From: Agrococcus sp. Marseille-P2731
Lineage (GTDB): Bacteria > Actinomycetota > Actinomycetes > Actinomycetales > Microbacteriaceae
Direction of reading: 5' to 3'
Length of the DNA: 64,000 nt
NCBI RefSeq assembly: GCF_900117395.1
Contig: NZ_FPEG01000002.1
Location: 248,001-312,000, forward strand
The translations under genes and the position numbers were made by a program. This document shows, piece after piece, positions 45,971-55,122 of the stretch; the stretch's first letter is position 1; the number at the start of each line of letters is the position of its first letter. The notes beneath the pieces are model-generated. The model saw nothing but the letters and a program-made list of their open reading frames with translations. It had not been told where the DNA came from and ran no database searches.

Positions 45971-47040
45971 CCCACGCTCGCCGATCGCTGGTCGAGCAGG
46001 TCGCGGACGCGCGGGATGACCTCGGTGCCGAACAGCTCGATCGAGCGCAGGTTGTCCGCGTGGCTCGTGCCCGAGTCGTACTTCAGGTCGAAGCGCTCGA
46101 CGCCGAGGGTCTGCACGGCCCAGACGATCTTCTGCGCGACGGTCTCCGGGCTGCCGGCGAACATCGCGCCGTGCTCCTCGAGCTGCGCGTCGAACTCGCG
46201 CTCGGTCGCATCGCCCCACCCGCGCTCCCGGCCGATCCGGTTGCGGTAGACCATCCACTGCGGCATGAGCGTGCGCTTGGCCTCCGCATCGGTCTCGGCG
46301 ACGAAGCCGGGGGAGTGCATGCCCACCCGCCCGAGCGGTGACCCGTCGGCGCCCACGTGACCGAACTGCTCCATCGCCTTCCGGTAGAGCCCGGCGAAGG
46401 GCGCGAACTGCGCGGGGCTGCCGCCGATGATCGCGAGCATCATGTCGAACCCGTGCCGCGCGGTGCGGATGACCGACTCGGGCGAGCCGCCGACGCCGAC
46501 CCAGACCGGCATCCGGCCGCCCAGTTCGGCGGCCTGCGAGCGCGGATGCACCGACTGCTCGGTCAGTGACGAGCGGAGCCGCCCCGACCACGTCACGGGC
46601 TCTTCGCGCACGAGCGCGGCGAGCAGCTCCAGCCGCTCCTCGAAGAGGTCCTGGTAGTCCTCGAGCCGGAAGCCGAACAGCGGGAACGACTCGACGAACG
46701 AGCCGCGGCCGACGATCATCTCGGCGCGACCGCTCGAGATGCCGTCGAGCGTCGAGAACTGCTCGAACACGCGCACGGGGTCGTTCGACGACAGCACGGT
46801 CACGGCGGTGCCGAGGCGGATGCGCTCGGTCACCGAGGCGAGCGCGCCGAGCACGATCTCGGGGGCGCTGGCGGCGAAGTCCTCGCGGTGGTGCTCCCCG
46901 ATGCCGAAGAACGCGAGCCCGACGCGATCGGCGGCGATGCCCTCCTGGACCACGTCGCGCAGCACCTGCGCGTGCGGGATGGGCTTCCCGTCGACCGCGG
47001 GGACCGCGGCGAAGGTGTGTGCTCCGAACTCGATGCTCAT
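45967..47040 (-). CDS. LLM-class flavin-dependent oxidoreductase
   Basis: 357-residue bacterial-luciferase-superfamily enzyme: IEFGAHTFAAVPAVDG at the start, ERIRLGTAVTVLSSNDPVRVFEQFSTLDGISSGRAEMIVGRGSF and MPVWVGVGGSPESVIRTARHGFDMMLAIIGG are standard. It would use reduced FMN or F420; the organism's cofactor choice cannot be told. No partner reductase adjoins it. ATG 47040 has GAGAGGA upstream; an upstream in-frame ATG (47064) is less well placed. It is followed by the convergent APH-type gene. Confidence 0.85.
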   Translation of the reverse strand: MSIEFGAHTFAAVPAVDGKPIPHAQVLRDVVQEGIAADRVGLAFFGIGEHHREDFAASAPEIVLGALASVTERIRLGTAVTVLSSNDPVRVFEQFSTLDGISSGRAEMIVGRGSFVESFPLFGFRLEDYQDLFEERLELLAALVREEPVTWSGRLRSSLTEQSVHPRSQAAELGGRMPVWVGVGGSPESVIRTARHGFDMMLAIIGGSPAQFAPFAGLYRKAMEQFGHVGADGSPLGRVGMHSPGFVAETDAEAKRTLMPQWMVYRNRIGRERGWGDATEREFDAQLEEHGAMFAGSPETVAQKIVWAVQTLGVERFDLKYDSGTSHADNLRSIELFGTEVIPRVRDLLDQRSASVG

Positions 47041-47090
47041 GATGTCCTCTCCACCGCAGGTCAACGCGCAGGCGCCTCGGGCATTCCTTC

Positions 47091-47136
47091 AAAACTGAAA
47101 CGAGGCAGGGACCCGGTGATCCGGATCCCTGCCTCG
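47091..47136 (-). terminator. Intrinsic terminator of the qcr operon
   Basis: 16-bp stem (47136-47121 with 47116-47101, one mismatch) and an ATCA loop, followed on the minus strand by TTTCAGTTTT (47100-47091). It lies 18 bp after the qcrB stop codon and is the clearest rho-independent terminator in the window. It also separates the respiratory operon from the LLM gene in the same direction. Confidence 0.85.
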
Positions 47137-47154
47137 TCGTGACGCCGAGCGGCG

Positions 47155-48744
47155 TCAGTGGTGGTCGTGCTTCACGGCCTCGATCTCGGTGCGGGTGATC
47201 GGGGCGATGCGGTCCTCGAAGAACCAGCGCGAGAACGCCGCACGAGCGTGCGTGGCTGCCGTGATCCGGCCCTTGGCGTTCGGCCGCACCATGACCGGCT
47301 CGTAGCTCTCGTAGGCCTTGAGCTTCCACGACTGGTACTCGTCGAGCTGCTCGTGCACCTCGACGTAGGCACCACCGGGGAGTCGGCGGATGTTGCCCGA
47401 CTCGTAGCCGTGGAGGAGGATCTCGCGATCCTTCTTCTGCAGGCCGATCGCGATGCGCTTCGTGAGCCAGTAGACGATCACCGTGCCGACGATGAGCATC
47501 GCCTGCAGCGCCCAGGTCACCTGGAAGACGTTGAGCGAGAAGTGCGTCGCGATCAGGTCGGAGGAGGCGGCGGCCCAGAGGATCGCGTAGAACCAGACAC
47601 CGGCGGCACCGATGGCCGTGCGCGTCGGGTTGTTGCGCGGGCGCTCGGCGATGTGGTGCTCGCGCTTGTCGCCCGTGATCCACGCCTCGATGAAGGGGTA
47701 GAACATCACCAGCACGATGAACAGGCCCAGCACCGCGATCGGCAGCAGGATGTTCCAGGAGAGCGTCAGCCCCAGGATCTCGGACTCCAGGCCCGGTGCC
47801 AGGCGCAGCGCGCCGTCCGCGAACCCGATGTACCAGTCCGGCTGGGTGCCTGCAGAGACGGGGGACGGGTCGTACGGCCCGTACTCCCAGACCGGCAGGA
47901 TCGTGAAGGTCGAGCCGATCACCACCAGCACGCCGAAGACGATGAAGAAGAACGCGCCCGCCTTGGCGGCGAAGAGCGGCATGATCGGCGCGCCGACGAC
48001 GACGTCGTTCGTCTTGCCGGGGCCGGCGAAGTCGGTGTGCTTGTTGACGATCAGCAGCACCATGTGGATGCCGATGAAGGCGATCACGAGCGCCGGCAGC
48101 AGCATGATGTGCAGCACGAAGAGCCTCGGCACGATCTCGTGGCCGGGGAAGATGCCGCCGAAGAGCAGGTACGAGATCCAGGTGCCGACGACCGGGATGC
48201 CCTTCACCATGCCGTTGATGATCGCGAGGCCGTTGCCCGACAGCAGGTCATCGGGCAGCGAGTAGCCGGTGAAGCCCTCGGCGAGCGCCAGGATGAAGAG
48301 GATGAAGCCGACGACCCAGTTGATCTCGCGCGGCTTGCGGAAGGCGCCCGTGAAGAACACGCGCAGCATGTGCAGGCCGATGGCGGCGATGAACAGCAGC
48401 GCCGACCAGTGGTGCACCTGGCGCATCAGCAGGCCGCCGCGGACGTCGAAGGAGAGGTTGAGCGTCGACGCGTAGGCCGCCGACATCTCGACGCCCTTGA
48501 GCGGCACGTACGAGCCCTCGTAGTGCACGGCGGTCATCGAGGGCTCGAAGAAGAACGTCAGGAAGGTGCCGGTGAGCAGGATCGCGACGAACGAGTACAG
48601 GATGATCTCGCCGAGCATGAACGACCAGTGGTCGGGGAAGACCTTGCGACCGAGCGCCGAGACCATCGACGAGATGCTGGTGCGCTCGTCGAGGTAGTTG
48701 GACGCCTTCGCGGTCAGAGAGGGACGCGGTGCGGTGGCGGTCAT
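47155..48744 (-). CDS. qcrB: Cytochrome bc1 complex cytochrome b subunit
   Basis: 529-residue membrane protein, last of ctaE-qcrC-qcrA-qcrB. Visible: RQVHHWSALLFIAAIGLHMLRVF (heme-ligand histidines of helix 2), GFTGYSLPDDLLSG, PRLFVLHIMLLPALVIAFIGIHMVLL (second His pair of helix 4) and the C-terminal extension past helix 8 typical of actinobacterial QcrB. It oxidises menaquinol in the obligate bcc-aa3 supercomplex. Its ATG overlaps the qcrA stop by four bases. The intrinsic terminator follows. Confidence 0.96.
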   Translation of the reverse strand: MTATAPRPSLTAKASNYLDERTSISSMVSALGRKVFPDHWSFMLGEIILYSFVAILLTGTFLTFFFEPSMTAVHYEGSYVPLKGVEMSAAYASTLNLSFDVRGGLLMRQVHHWSALLFIAAIGLHMLRVFFTGAFRKPREINWVVGFILFILALAEGFTGYSLPDDLLSGNGLAIINGMVKGIPVVGTWISYLLFGGIFPGHEIVPRLFVLHIMLLPALVIAFIGIHMVLLIVNKHTDFAGPGKTNDVVVGAPIMPLFAAKAGAFFFIVFGVLVVIGSTFTILPVWEYGPYDPSPVSAGTQPDWYIGFADGALRLAPGLESEILGLTLSWNILLPIAVLGLFIVLVMFYPFIEAWITGDKREHHIAERPRNNPTRTAIGAAGVWFYAILWAAASSDLIATHFSLNVFQVTWALQAMLIVGTVIVYWLTKRIAIGLQKKDREILLHGYESGNIRRLPGGAYVEVHEQLDEYQSWKLKAYESYEPVMVRPNAKGRITAATHARAAFSRWFFEDRIAPITRTEIEAVKHDHH

Positions 48745-49871
48745 GCGCGGGTCTCCGTCTCAGCTGCCGACAGGGGCACGTGGCCCTCTTCGTCGACGTG
48801 GTGGAGGCGCTCGAAGAACGATGCGCCGATGGGCTCGGTGAAGTCGCGGCGAGCGACGAGGAAGCCCTCGTCGTCGACCGTGATGGGCAGCTGCGGCAGT
48901 GGGCGCTTCGCCGGCCCGAAGATCACCTTGGCGTGCTGGGTGACGTCGAACGTGGACTGGTGGCACGGGCACAGCAGGTGGTGCGTCTGCTGCTCGTAGA
49001 GGGCGACCGGGCAGCCGACGTGCGTGCAGATCTTGGAGTACGCGACGATGCCGTCGTACGACCAGTCCTCGCGGCCCGGCTGGATCTCCAGGCGGTCGAC
49101 CGGCACGCGCACGAGCAGCACCGCGGCCAGGGCCTTCTGGTCCAGGTAGCCCTCGTTGTGCCCGATCTCCTTGAGCGGCTCGGGGATGACGTGGAAGGCG
49201 GAGCCGACCGTGACGTCCGACGCCTTGATCGGCGTGCCGGTCGGGTCGAGCGCCAGGCGCATGCCCTCGCGCCACATGGTGTGCGCGATCGCCTGCGGCG
49301 CGTCCTGGGCCGGGGCGAGGTCGCGGAAGAGCACGACGGCGGGCAGCGGCATGAGCGCGACGGCACCGATGAGCGTGTTGCGGATCAGCGACCGACGGGT
49401 GAAGCCGGACTCCTCGTCGCCGAGCTTGAAGATCTCGACGGCGCGCGTGCGGCTGGCGACCGAACCGCGCGTGGGGTGGCGCTCCTCGACGACCTCGTGG
49501 CTGCTCATGAGCTGGCGGGCCCAGTGCATCGCGCCGAAGCCGACGCCGAGCAGCGCGAGCGCGATCGCGAGGCCGAGGAACAGGTTGTTCGCCCGGACGC
49601 TCGCCATGTCGCCCTCCTCGATCGGCACGGCGATGTACGCGACGATCGCGAGCACGGAGCCGAGCATCGAGAGCAGGAACCAGCCCACGACCTGGCGCTC
49701 CGCGCGACGCTCCTTGTGCGGGTGCAGATCCGTCTGGCGGGGGCGGTGCGGCGGCAGGCCGGGGTTCTCGAACGCGTCCGACTGCTCGATGGCTGCGCCG
49801 CGGTCGAAGACGACCACGTCGTGGTCCTCAGCGCCGGGGCGGCCCGGAGCCGACTGGTCATCAGCCGACAT
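48741..49871 (-). CDS. qcrA: Rieske iron-sulfur subunit of the bc1 complex
   Basis: 376-residue actinobacterial Rieske protein with three transmembrane helices (about 63-86, 100-118 and 163-182 from ATG 49871) and the C-terminal [2Fe-2S] domain with CTHVGCP and CPCHQSTFD. The RTRA segment before the third helix and the basic RRSLIRN at its start fit a Tat-exported C-domain. ATG 49871 was chosen for its GAGAGGA ribosome binding site; ATG 49898 lacks one. Passes electrons from QcrB's quinol site to QcrC. Confidence 0.93.
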   Translation of the reverse strand: MSADDQSAPGRPGAEDHDVVVFDRGAAIEQSDAFENPGLPPHRPRQTDLHPHKERRAERQVVGWFLLSMLGSVLAIVAYIAVPIEEGDMASVRANNLFLGLAIALALLGVGFGAMHWARQLMSSHEVVEERHPTRGSVASRTRAVEIFKLGDEESGFTRRSLIRNTLIGAVALMPLPAVVLFRDLAPAQDAPQAIAHTMWREGMRLALDPTGTPIKASDVTVGSAFHVIPEPLKEIGHNEGYLDQKALAAVLLVRVPVDRLEIQPGREDWSYDGIVAYSKICTHVGCPVALYEQQTHHLLCPCHQSTFDVTQHAKVIFGPAKRPLPQLPITVDDEGFLVARRDFTEPIGASFFERLHHVDEEGHVPLSAAETETRA

Positions 49872-49901
49872 GCTGTTCCTCTCTGTGTCCTGCGCCATGG
49901 A

Positions 49902-50711
49902 TCAGTTCGGCCTCGACGTCAGCCAGACCGTGATCGCGACGACGCCGCCGAGACCGAAGATCCAGATGAACAGGCCCTCCGACACCGGGCCGAGGGCGCC
50001 GAGGTCGAAGCCGCCGGGAGACGGGTTCTCATCCAGGTAGTGCAGGTACGCGATGATCTCGCGCTTCTCCTCGGGCGAGATGTTGTTGTCGTTGAAGACG
50101 GGCATGTTCTGCGGGCCCGTCAGCATCGCCTCGTAGATGTGCGCGGCGTCGATGTCGTGCAGGTTCGGCGCGAACTTGCCTTCGGTGAGGGCACCGCCGG
50201 CGCCGGCGACGTTGTGGCACATGGCGCAGTTGATGCGGAAGAGCACGCCGCCGTTGGCGACGCCCTCGTCGTCGACCTGCGCGGTGTCGAGCAGCTCGTC
50301 GGAGGGACGCTCGGGACCGGGGGCGAGCGAGGCGATCCAGTCGCCCATCGCGTCCGACTGCTCCTGCGTGAACTGGGGGTCGCGCTGCAGCGCCTGCGGC
50401 CCCTGGAACGCCATGGGCATGCGGCCCGTCATCACCTGGAAGTCGACGGATGCCGCGCCCACGCCGATGAGGCTGACACCGTTCTCGGTGCCCTCGGCGT
50501 TCAGGCCGTGGCACGAGGCGCAGTTCGCGCGGAACAGCTCCGCGCCGTCCTGCATCGTGAGCGCCTGCGAGTGCGCCGCTGCGCCGGAGGGCTCTGCGTT
50601 CGCCACGGTGCTCACCGCTGCGGACGCGCCGCCTGCTGCGACGAGCCCGATGATCAGCAGCGCAGCGCTCGCCAGCGGGTGCCTGCGGCCGGTCTTCTTG
50701 CGTGTTGCCAA
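49902..50711 (-). CDS. qcrC: Diheme cytochrome c subunit of the bc1 complex
   Basis: 269-residue membrane cytochrome with an N-terminal signal-anchor (residues about 12-38), two heme sites NCASCHGL and NCAMCHNV, and a C-terminal helix GLFIWIFGLGGVVAITVWL. In actinobacteria this protein hands electrons directly to the aa3 oxidase. TTG 50711 is preferred over TTG 50726 because it gives MATRKKTGRRHPLA, the usual length and sequence of QcrC heads, but the ribosome binding site is weak at both. Confidence 0.92.
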   Translation of the reverse strand: MATRKKTGRRHPLASAALLIIGLVAAGGASAAVSTVANAEPSGAAAHSQALTMQDGAELFRANCASCHGLNAEGTENGVSLIGVGAASVDFQVMTGRMPMAFQGPQALQRDPQFTQEQSDAMGDWIASLAPGPERPSDELLDTAQVDDEGVANGGVLFRINCAMCHNVAGAGGALTEGKFAPNLHDIDAAHIYEAMLTGPQNMPVFNDNNISPEEKREIIAYLHYLDENPSPGGFDLGALGPVSEGLFIWIFGLGGVVAITVWLTSRPN

Positions 50712-50729
50712 GGTCAATTCACCCAACCG

Positions 50730-51377
50730 TTACTTGAGCCAGTAGATGACGAGGTACAGGCCGATCCAGACCACGTCGACGAAGTGCCAGTAGTACGAGA
50801 TGACGTGCGCGCTGGTCGCTTCCTTGCGACCGAAGCGCTTCACCGCATACGCACGCCCGATGACGAACAGGAAGGCGAAGAGCCCACCCGTCACGTGCAG
50901 GCCGTGGAAGCCGGTGGTGATGTAGAAGGCAGAGCCGTAGGAGTTCGCACCGATGGTCACGCCGTGGTGGATGAGCTCGAGGTACTCGAAGACCTGCAGG
51001 ATGACGAAGACCGCGCCCATCGCGTAGGTCAGGTAGAACCACTCGATCATGCCCCACCGGGAGAACTGGAGCGCCGTGCCCGTCCTCCGCGCCTGGTGGT
51101 GCTCCGCCGCGTTGGCGCCCGCCTGGCACGTGAAGCTCGAGGCCAGGAGGATCGTGGTGTTGATCGTCGCGAAGATCACGTTGAGCTTCTCGGCCTCGGT
51201 CGCGAACAGGTCGCCAGACATCGAGCGGAGCGTGAAGTAGATCGCGAACAGGCCTGCGAAGAACATGACTTCGCTGCCGAGCCAGACGATGGTGCCGACC
51301 GCAACGGTGTTCGGCCGCCTGATCATCGGCGCCGATGATGGCGACGTGGAGAGCGCAGTAGTGGACACGTCACCCAT
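50730..51377 (-). CDS. ctaE: Cytochrome c oxidase subunit III
   Basis: 215-residue, five-helix subunit III of aa3-type oxidase. NTVAVGTIVWLGSEVMFFAGLFAIYFTLR, FYLTYAMGAVFVILQVFEYLELI and FYITTGFHGLHVTGGLFAFLFVIGRAYA are characteristic, the last with the conserved HGLHV. First gene of ctaE-qcrCAB, the common actinobacterial order; subunits I and II are not in the window. ATG 51377 has a TACTGT box seven bases upstream and no ribosome binding site, hence probably leaderless. Divergent from trpD with 66 bp between. Confidence 0.95.
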   Translation of the reverse strand: MGDVSTTALSTSPSSAPMIRRPNTVAVGTIVWLGSEVMFFAGLFAIYFTLRSMSGDLFATEAEKLNVIFATINTTILLASSFTCQAGANAAEHHQARRTGTALQFSRWGMIEWFYLTYAMGAVFVILQVFEYLELIHHGVTIGANSYGSAFYITTGFHGLHVTGGLFAFLFVIGRAYAVKRFGRKEATSAHVISYYWHFVDVVWIGLYLVIYWLK

Positions 51378-51443
51378 CCTAGTGACAGTACGGATCGGTC
51401 TCGACCCGACGGACAGCGTGCCGCGAAAAGATAGGCTTGGGCC
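51378..51443. promoter_or_regulatory. Divergent ctaE/trpD promoter region
   Basis: Minus-strand TACTGT (51390-51385), seven bases before the ctaE ATG, and plus-strand TAGGCT (51432-51437), six bases before the trpD ATG with a CGGACA -35 candidate (51410-51415) 16 bp upstream. Both transcripts are probably leaderless. No trp leader peptide or attenuator is present. Confidence 0.6.
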
Positions 51444-52496
51444 ATGGATCGCCTCTTGACCTGGCCAGTCGTGCTCGAGACGCTGCTGGAGGGCGAGGAC
51501 CTCGCGATCCGTCAGGCGGAGTGGGCCATGGCCGAGGTCGTGGCAGGCAGCGCGACCGAGGCGCAGATCGCCGGCTTCCTCATCGCCCTGCGCGCCAAGG
51601 GCGTCGTGGCCGAGGAGCTGGTCGGGTTCCGCGACGCGATCCTGGAGGCGGCGGTGCCGCTGCCGGGCGACACGCGCGTGGTCGACATCGTCGGCACGGG
51701 CGGAGACCGCCAGCACACCGTCAACATCTCGACCACCGCAAGCATCGTCGTCGCGGCCTCGGGCGTGCCGGTGCTCAAGCACGGCAACCGGGCCGTCTCG
51801 TCGTCATCCGGCGCCTCGGACGTGCTGGACGCGCTGGGACTCGTGCCGGCCGACGACGACCCGGCGCGAGTGCGCCGGATCCTCGAGGAGGCCGGCATCT
51901 CGTTCGCCTGGGCGACGCGGTTCCACCCCGGCTTCCGGCACGCGGGGCCGGTGCGGCAGCAGCTGGGCGTGCCGACGGTCTTCAACTACCTCGGCCCGCT
52001 CGTGAACCCGGCCAGGCCGGAGGTCTCGCTCGTCGGTGTCGCGGACAAGCACGTGATCGAGCAGTTCGTCGGCGTCTTCGCCACGCGCGGCGCGACGGCC
52101 CTCGTCGTGCGCGGCGAGGACGGGCTCGACGAGCTGACCACCACCGGGCACTCCGAGCTGTGGGAGGTGTCGCGCGGCGACGTCGTGGAGCACGACATCG
52201 ACCCGCGCGAGCTGGGCATCGCGCGCGCCTCGCTCGACGACCTGCGAGGCGGCTCGCCCGAGCACAACGCCGAGGTCCTCCGCCGCACGCTCGAGGGCGA
52301 GCCCGGGCCGGTGCGAGACATCGTGCTGCTCAACGCGGCCGCGGCGCTCGTGGCCTGGCGGTTGGACGGCGACCCGCGGCAGAAGGACCGCCCGATGAAG
52401 GAGCGGATCGCCGACGAGCTCGTCGTCGCGGCGGCCGCGATCGACTCCGGGGCGGCCGCGCGCACGCTCGCCGCCTGGCGACGAGCCGCGAGCTGA
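51444..52496 (+). CDS. trpD: Anthranilate phosphoribosyltransferase
   Basis: 350-residue enzyme of tryptophan synthesis, joining anthranilate to PRPP. VDIVGTGGDRQHTVNISTTASIVVAASG holds the PRPP-binding GTGGD loop and KHGNRAVSSSSGASDVLDALG the anthranilate/metal loop. Full family length. It stands apart from other trp genes here, which is usual in Micrococcales. Leaderless start behind TAGGCT. The following membrane protein gene starts five bases after its stop, so the two are probably co-transcribed. Confidence 0.95.
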   Translation: MDRLLTWPVVLETLLEGEDLAIRQAEWAMAEVVAGSATEAQIAGFLIALRAKGVVAEELVGFRDAILEAAVPLPGDTRVVDIVGTGGDRQHTVNISTTASIVVAASGVPVLKHGNRAVSSSSGASDVLDALGLVPADDDPARVRRILEEAGISFAWATRFHPGFRHAGPVRQQLGVPTVFNYLGPLVNPARPEVSLVGVADKHVIEQFVGVFATRGATALVVRGEDGLDELTTTGHSELWEVSRGDVVEHDIDPRELGIARASLDDLRGGSPEHNAEVLRRTLEGEPGPVRDIVLLNAAAALVAWRLDGDPRQKDRPMKERIADELVVAAAAIDSGAAARTLAAWRRAAS

Positions 52497-52500
52497 TGGC

Positions 52501-53445
52501 GTGACCGACGCGCAGATCCCGCGCGCGCAGCGCCAGACCACCTGGTCCGGCGACGAGGTGTGGCACACGTGGCCGCTGCGCTGGGCCGATCGCGCCTCCC
52601 GCTCCCTGCTGCTCGTCGCGCTCGCCGTCGGGGGCCTGCTGGCCTGCTACGCGCTGCCGCTGCTGCTCCACCACCCGCCGGCGCTGTCGCCCTCGCTCAC
52701 GCTCAGCAGCATCGGGGTGCTGCTCCTGCTGCTCGCCGCGTTCGTCGCTCCGGCGTCCCGCGGCTACCGCGTCGCGGCCGTCTACTGCCTGGTGCTCTTC
52801 GCCGCCGCGACCGCCGTGCTCGTGCTGATGCAGTCGACCACCCTGTTCGGCGCGACGACCTACGGCGCCCTCGACGCCGTCGAGTTCACCGCGGGTGCCG
52901 CGCTCGTCGTCGCCTGGATGCTCGTCCGCATGCGGCATCCGCTCACCATCCTCGTCGTGCTGCTGGGCTACGCGGCAGCTGCTGCGGCGCTCTACGCCCG
53001 TGCGGTGCCCGCGCTGCGCGAGCGCATCGCCGCCAACCCATGGGAGGAGGCGGCGACGGGGGCCGACGAGGCCGTCACGCGGGCCGCGCTGCTCCTGCTG
53101 ATCCTCGGGCTCATCGTGCTGGGCTGGTGGCTGGACGGCTGGATGCGCGCCCTGCTGCCGGTGGCCAACGTGGCCGAGCCCCACGCATCCGGACGCGCCT
53201 CGCGCACGGGGGAGCAGCAGCGCCTGCGCTACGGCTTCATCTCGATGCTCGTCGGCCTCGACGTGATCGCCATCGCGGTGGCGATCTCTGCCAAGCAGCC
53301 CGTCGCGCGCGGCAGGCTCTCGGACGAGGACGACTGGTGGGCGGCGATCGTGCTGGCGGTCTCGACCGCGCGCGTCGCGCTGCTGATCGTCGTGATCTTC
53401 GCCGCCATCATCTGGCTGAGCGATCCGGCCGCTCGCGCCACCTGA
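52501..53445 (+). CDS. Eight-helix membrane protein of unknown function
   Basis: 314-residue hypothetical membrane protein with hydrophobic helices at about residues 33-56, 66-84, 90-110, 121-138, 141-162, 180-212, 241-261 and 280-306. A cytoplasmic head (TWSGDEVWHTWPLRWADR) and the loop SGRASRTGEQQRLRYG are the only polar parts. I do not recognise the family. GTG 52501 lies five bases after the trpD stop, so it is probably expressed with trpD. A hairpin after it separates it from the convergent glpK. Confidence 0.7.
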   Translation: MTDAQIPRAQRQTTWSGDEVWHTWPLRWADRASRSLLLVALAVGGLLACYALPLLLHHPPALSPSLTLSSIGVLLLLLAAFVAPASRGYRVAAVYCLVLFAAATAVLVLMQSTTLFGATTYGALDAVEFTAGAALVVAWMLVRMRHPLTILVVLLGYAAAAAALYARAVPALRERIAANPWEEAATGADEAVTRAALLLLILGLIVLGWWLDGWMRALLPVANVAEPHASGRASRTGEQQRLRYGFISMLVGLDVIAIAVAISAKQPVARGRLSDEDDWWAAIVLAVSTARVALLIVVIFAAIIWLSDPAARAT

Positions 53446-53457
53446 GCTCGCGCACGA

Positions 53458-53487
53458 CGGAGGGGGCGGCCGCGGCCACCCCCTCCG
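53458..53487. terminator. Bidirectional hairpin between convergent genes
   Basis: CGGAGGGGG (53458-53466) pairs with CCCCCTCCG (53479-53487), and an inner GGCC/GGCC pair shortens the loop. Located 12 bp after one stop codon and 34 bp after the glpK stop. No T-tract on either strand, so a G+C-rich or rho-assisted terminator. Confidence 0.5.
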
Positions 53488-53521
53488 ACGCTCACCCGGT
53501 CACTCGCGCGACCGGTGCAGC

Positions 53522-55033
53522 TCACTCGACGTCGTCGTCGACCCAGTCGAGCGTCTTCTGCACGGCCTTCTTCCAGTTGCGGTACGTGCGGTCCCGCGAC
53601 TCCTGATCCATCTGCGGCTCCCAGCGGCGATCCTCCTGCCACTGCTGGCGCAGCTCGTCGAGCGAACCCCAGAAGCCGACCGCGAGGCCGGCGGCGTAGG
53701 CGGCGCCGAGGGCGGTCGTCTCCGCGACGACCGGGCGGATGACGGGCACGCGCAGCAGGTCGGCCTGGAACTGCATCAGCGTGTCGTTGGCGATCATGCC
53801 GCCGTCGACCTTGAGCTCCGTGAGGTCCACGCCCGAGTCGGCGTTGACCGCGTCGACCACCTCGGCGGTCTGGAACGCCGTGGCCTCGAGGGCAGCGCGC
53901 GCGATGTGCCCCTTGTTGACGTACCGCGTCATGCCCACGAGCGCACCGCGCGCATCCGGCCGCCAGTACGGCGCGAACAGGCCGGAGAAGGCGGGCACGA
54001 AGTAGGCGCCGCCGTTGTCCTCGACCTGCTTCGCGAGCGTCTCGACCTCCGGCGCGTCCTTGATGATGCCCAGGTTGTCGCGGAGCCACTGGATCAGCGA
54101 TCCGGTCACGGCGATCGATCCCTCGAGCGCGTAGTGGGTGGGCTCGTCGCCGATCTTGTAGCCGACGGTGGTGAGCAGCCCGTTCTTCGAGTGCACGATC
54201 TCGGTGCCCGTGTTGAAGATGAGGAAGTTGCCCGTGCCGTAGGTGTTCTTCGCCTCGCCGGTGTCGAAGGCAGCCTGTCCGAAGGTGGCGGCCTGCTGGT
54301 CGCCGAGGATGCCCGTGATGGGCGTCTCGCGCAGCAGCGACTCCGAGGCGGCGACGCCGAACTCGCCCGACGAAGCCTTGATCTCGGGGAGCATCGACCT
54401 GGGCACGCCGAAGTCGGCGAGGATGTCGTCGTTCCAGGTGGTGGTCTCGAGGTCCATGAAGAGCGTGCGCGAGGCGTTCGTCACGTCGGTCGCGTGCACG
54501 CCGCCGTTGACGCCGCCCGTCAGGTTCCAGAGCACCCACGTGTCGGTGGTGCCGAAGAGCAGGTCGCCGGCCTCGGCAGCCTCTCGTGCGCCGTCGACGT
54601 TCTCGAGGATCCAGACGATCTTCGTGCCGGAGAAGTAGGTCGCCAGGGGCAGGCCGACCTTCGCCTTGTAGCGGTCGGTGTCACCGTCGGCCAGTCGGTC
54701 GACGATCTTCTGCGTGCGGGTGTCCTGCCAGACGATCGCGTTGTAGACGGGCTCGCCGGTGTTCTTGTTCCAGACCACCGCCGTCTCGCGCTGGTTGGTG
54801 ATGCCGATGGCCTTGACGTTGTGGCGCGTGACGTTGGCCTTCGAGAGCGCCTGGCCGATGACCTCGCGCGTGTTGTTCCAGATCTCAGCCGGGTCGTGCT
54901 CGACCCAGCCGGCGTGGGGGAAGATCTGCTCGTGCTCGAGCTGGCCGGTTGAGACGATGGTGCCGGCGTGGTCGAAGAGGATGGCGCGAGTCGAGGTCGT
55001 GCCCTGGTCGATGGCGATGACGTAGTCGTTCAC
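53522..55033 (-). CDS. glpK: Glycerol kinase
   Basis: 503-residue FGGY-family kinase, full length. [50 protein letters not shown] and [36 protein letters not shown] are diagnostic. It phosphorylates glycerol taken up by the adjacent GlpF. GTG 55033 has AAGGAG upstream. The PTS-type regulatory His loop seen in Firmicutes is probably absent or altered; I cannot confirm it by eye. A strong hairpin sits between glpF and glpK. Confidence 0.96.
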   Translation of the reverse strand: MNDYVIAIDQGTTSTRAILFDHAGTIVSTGQLEHEQIFPHAGWVEHDPAEIWNNTREVIGQALSKANVTRHNVKAIGITNQRETAVVWNKNTGEPVYNAIVWQDTRTQKIVDRLADGDTDRYKAKVGLPLATYFSGTKIVWILENVDGAREAAEAGDLLFGTTDTWVLWNLTGGVNGGVHATDVTNASRTLFMDLETTTWNDDILADFGVPRSMLPEIKASSGEFGVAASESLLRETPITGILGDQQAATFGQAAFDTGEAKNTYGTGNFLIFNTGTEIVHSKNGLLTTVGYKIGDEPTHYALEGSIAVTGSLIQWLRDNLGIIKDAPEVETLAKQVEDNGGAYFVPAFSGLFAPYWRPDARGALVGMTRYVNKGHIARAALEATAFQTAEVVDAVNADSGVDLTELKVDGGMIANDTLMQFQADLLRVPVIRPVVAETTALGAAYAAGLAVGFWGSLDELRQQWQEDRRWEPQMDQESRDRTYRNWKKAVQKTLDWVDDDVE

Positions 55034-55085
55034 CGTGACTCCTTCATTGGATGGTGGATGGTGCTGTCTGCTGGTGGGGTCGAAA

Positions 55086-55119
55086 GGGAGGAGGAGGGGG
55101 CGCACCCCCTCCTCCTCTC
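55086..55119 (-). terminator. Strong hairpin between glpF and glpK
   Basis: Bases 55088-55100 pair with 55105-55117 around a CGCA loop (13 perfect pairs, G+C rich). On the minus strand it starts a few bases after the glpF stop and is followed by CCCTTTCG, a very short T-run. It may reduce transcription into glpK or protect the glpF transcript, setting the glpF:glpK ratio. Confidence 0.6.
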
Positions 55120-55122
55120 CGA

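Noticed and set aside
43703..47683. 1326-codon minus-strand open frame
   Set aside because: Only its 3' third (FUSC, from 44746) codes; the rest is antisense to the APH-type gene and out of frame with the LLM and qcrB genes.
48729..51338. 869-codon open frame opposite the qcr operon
   Set aside because: Shadow of four well-supported respiratory genes.
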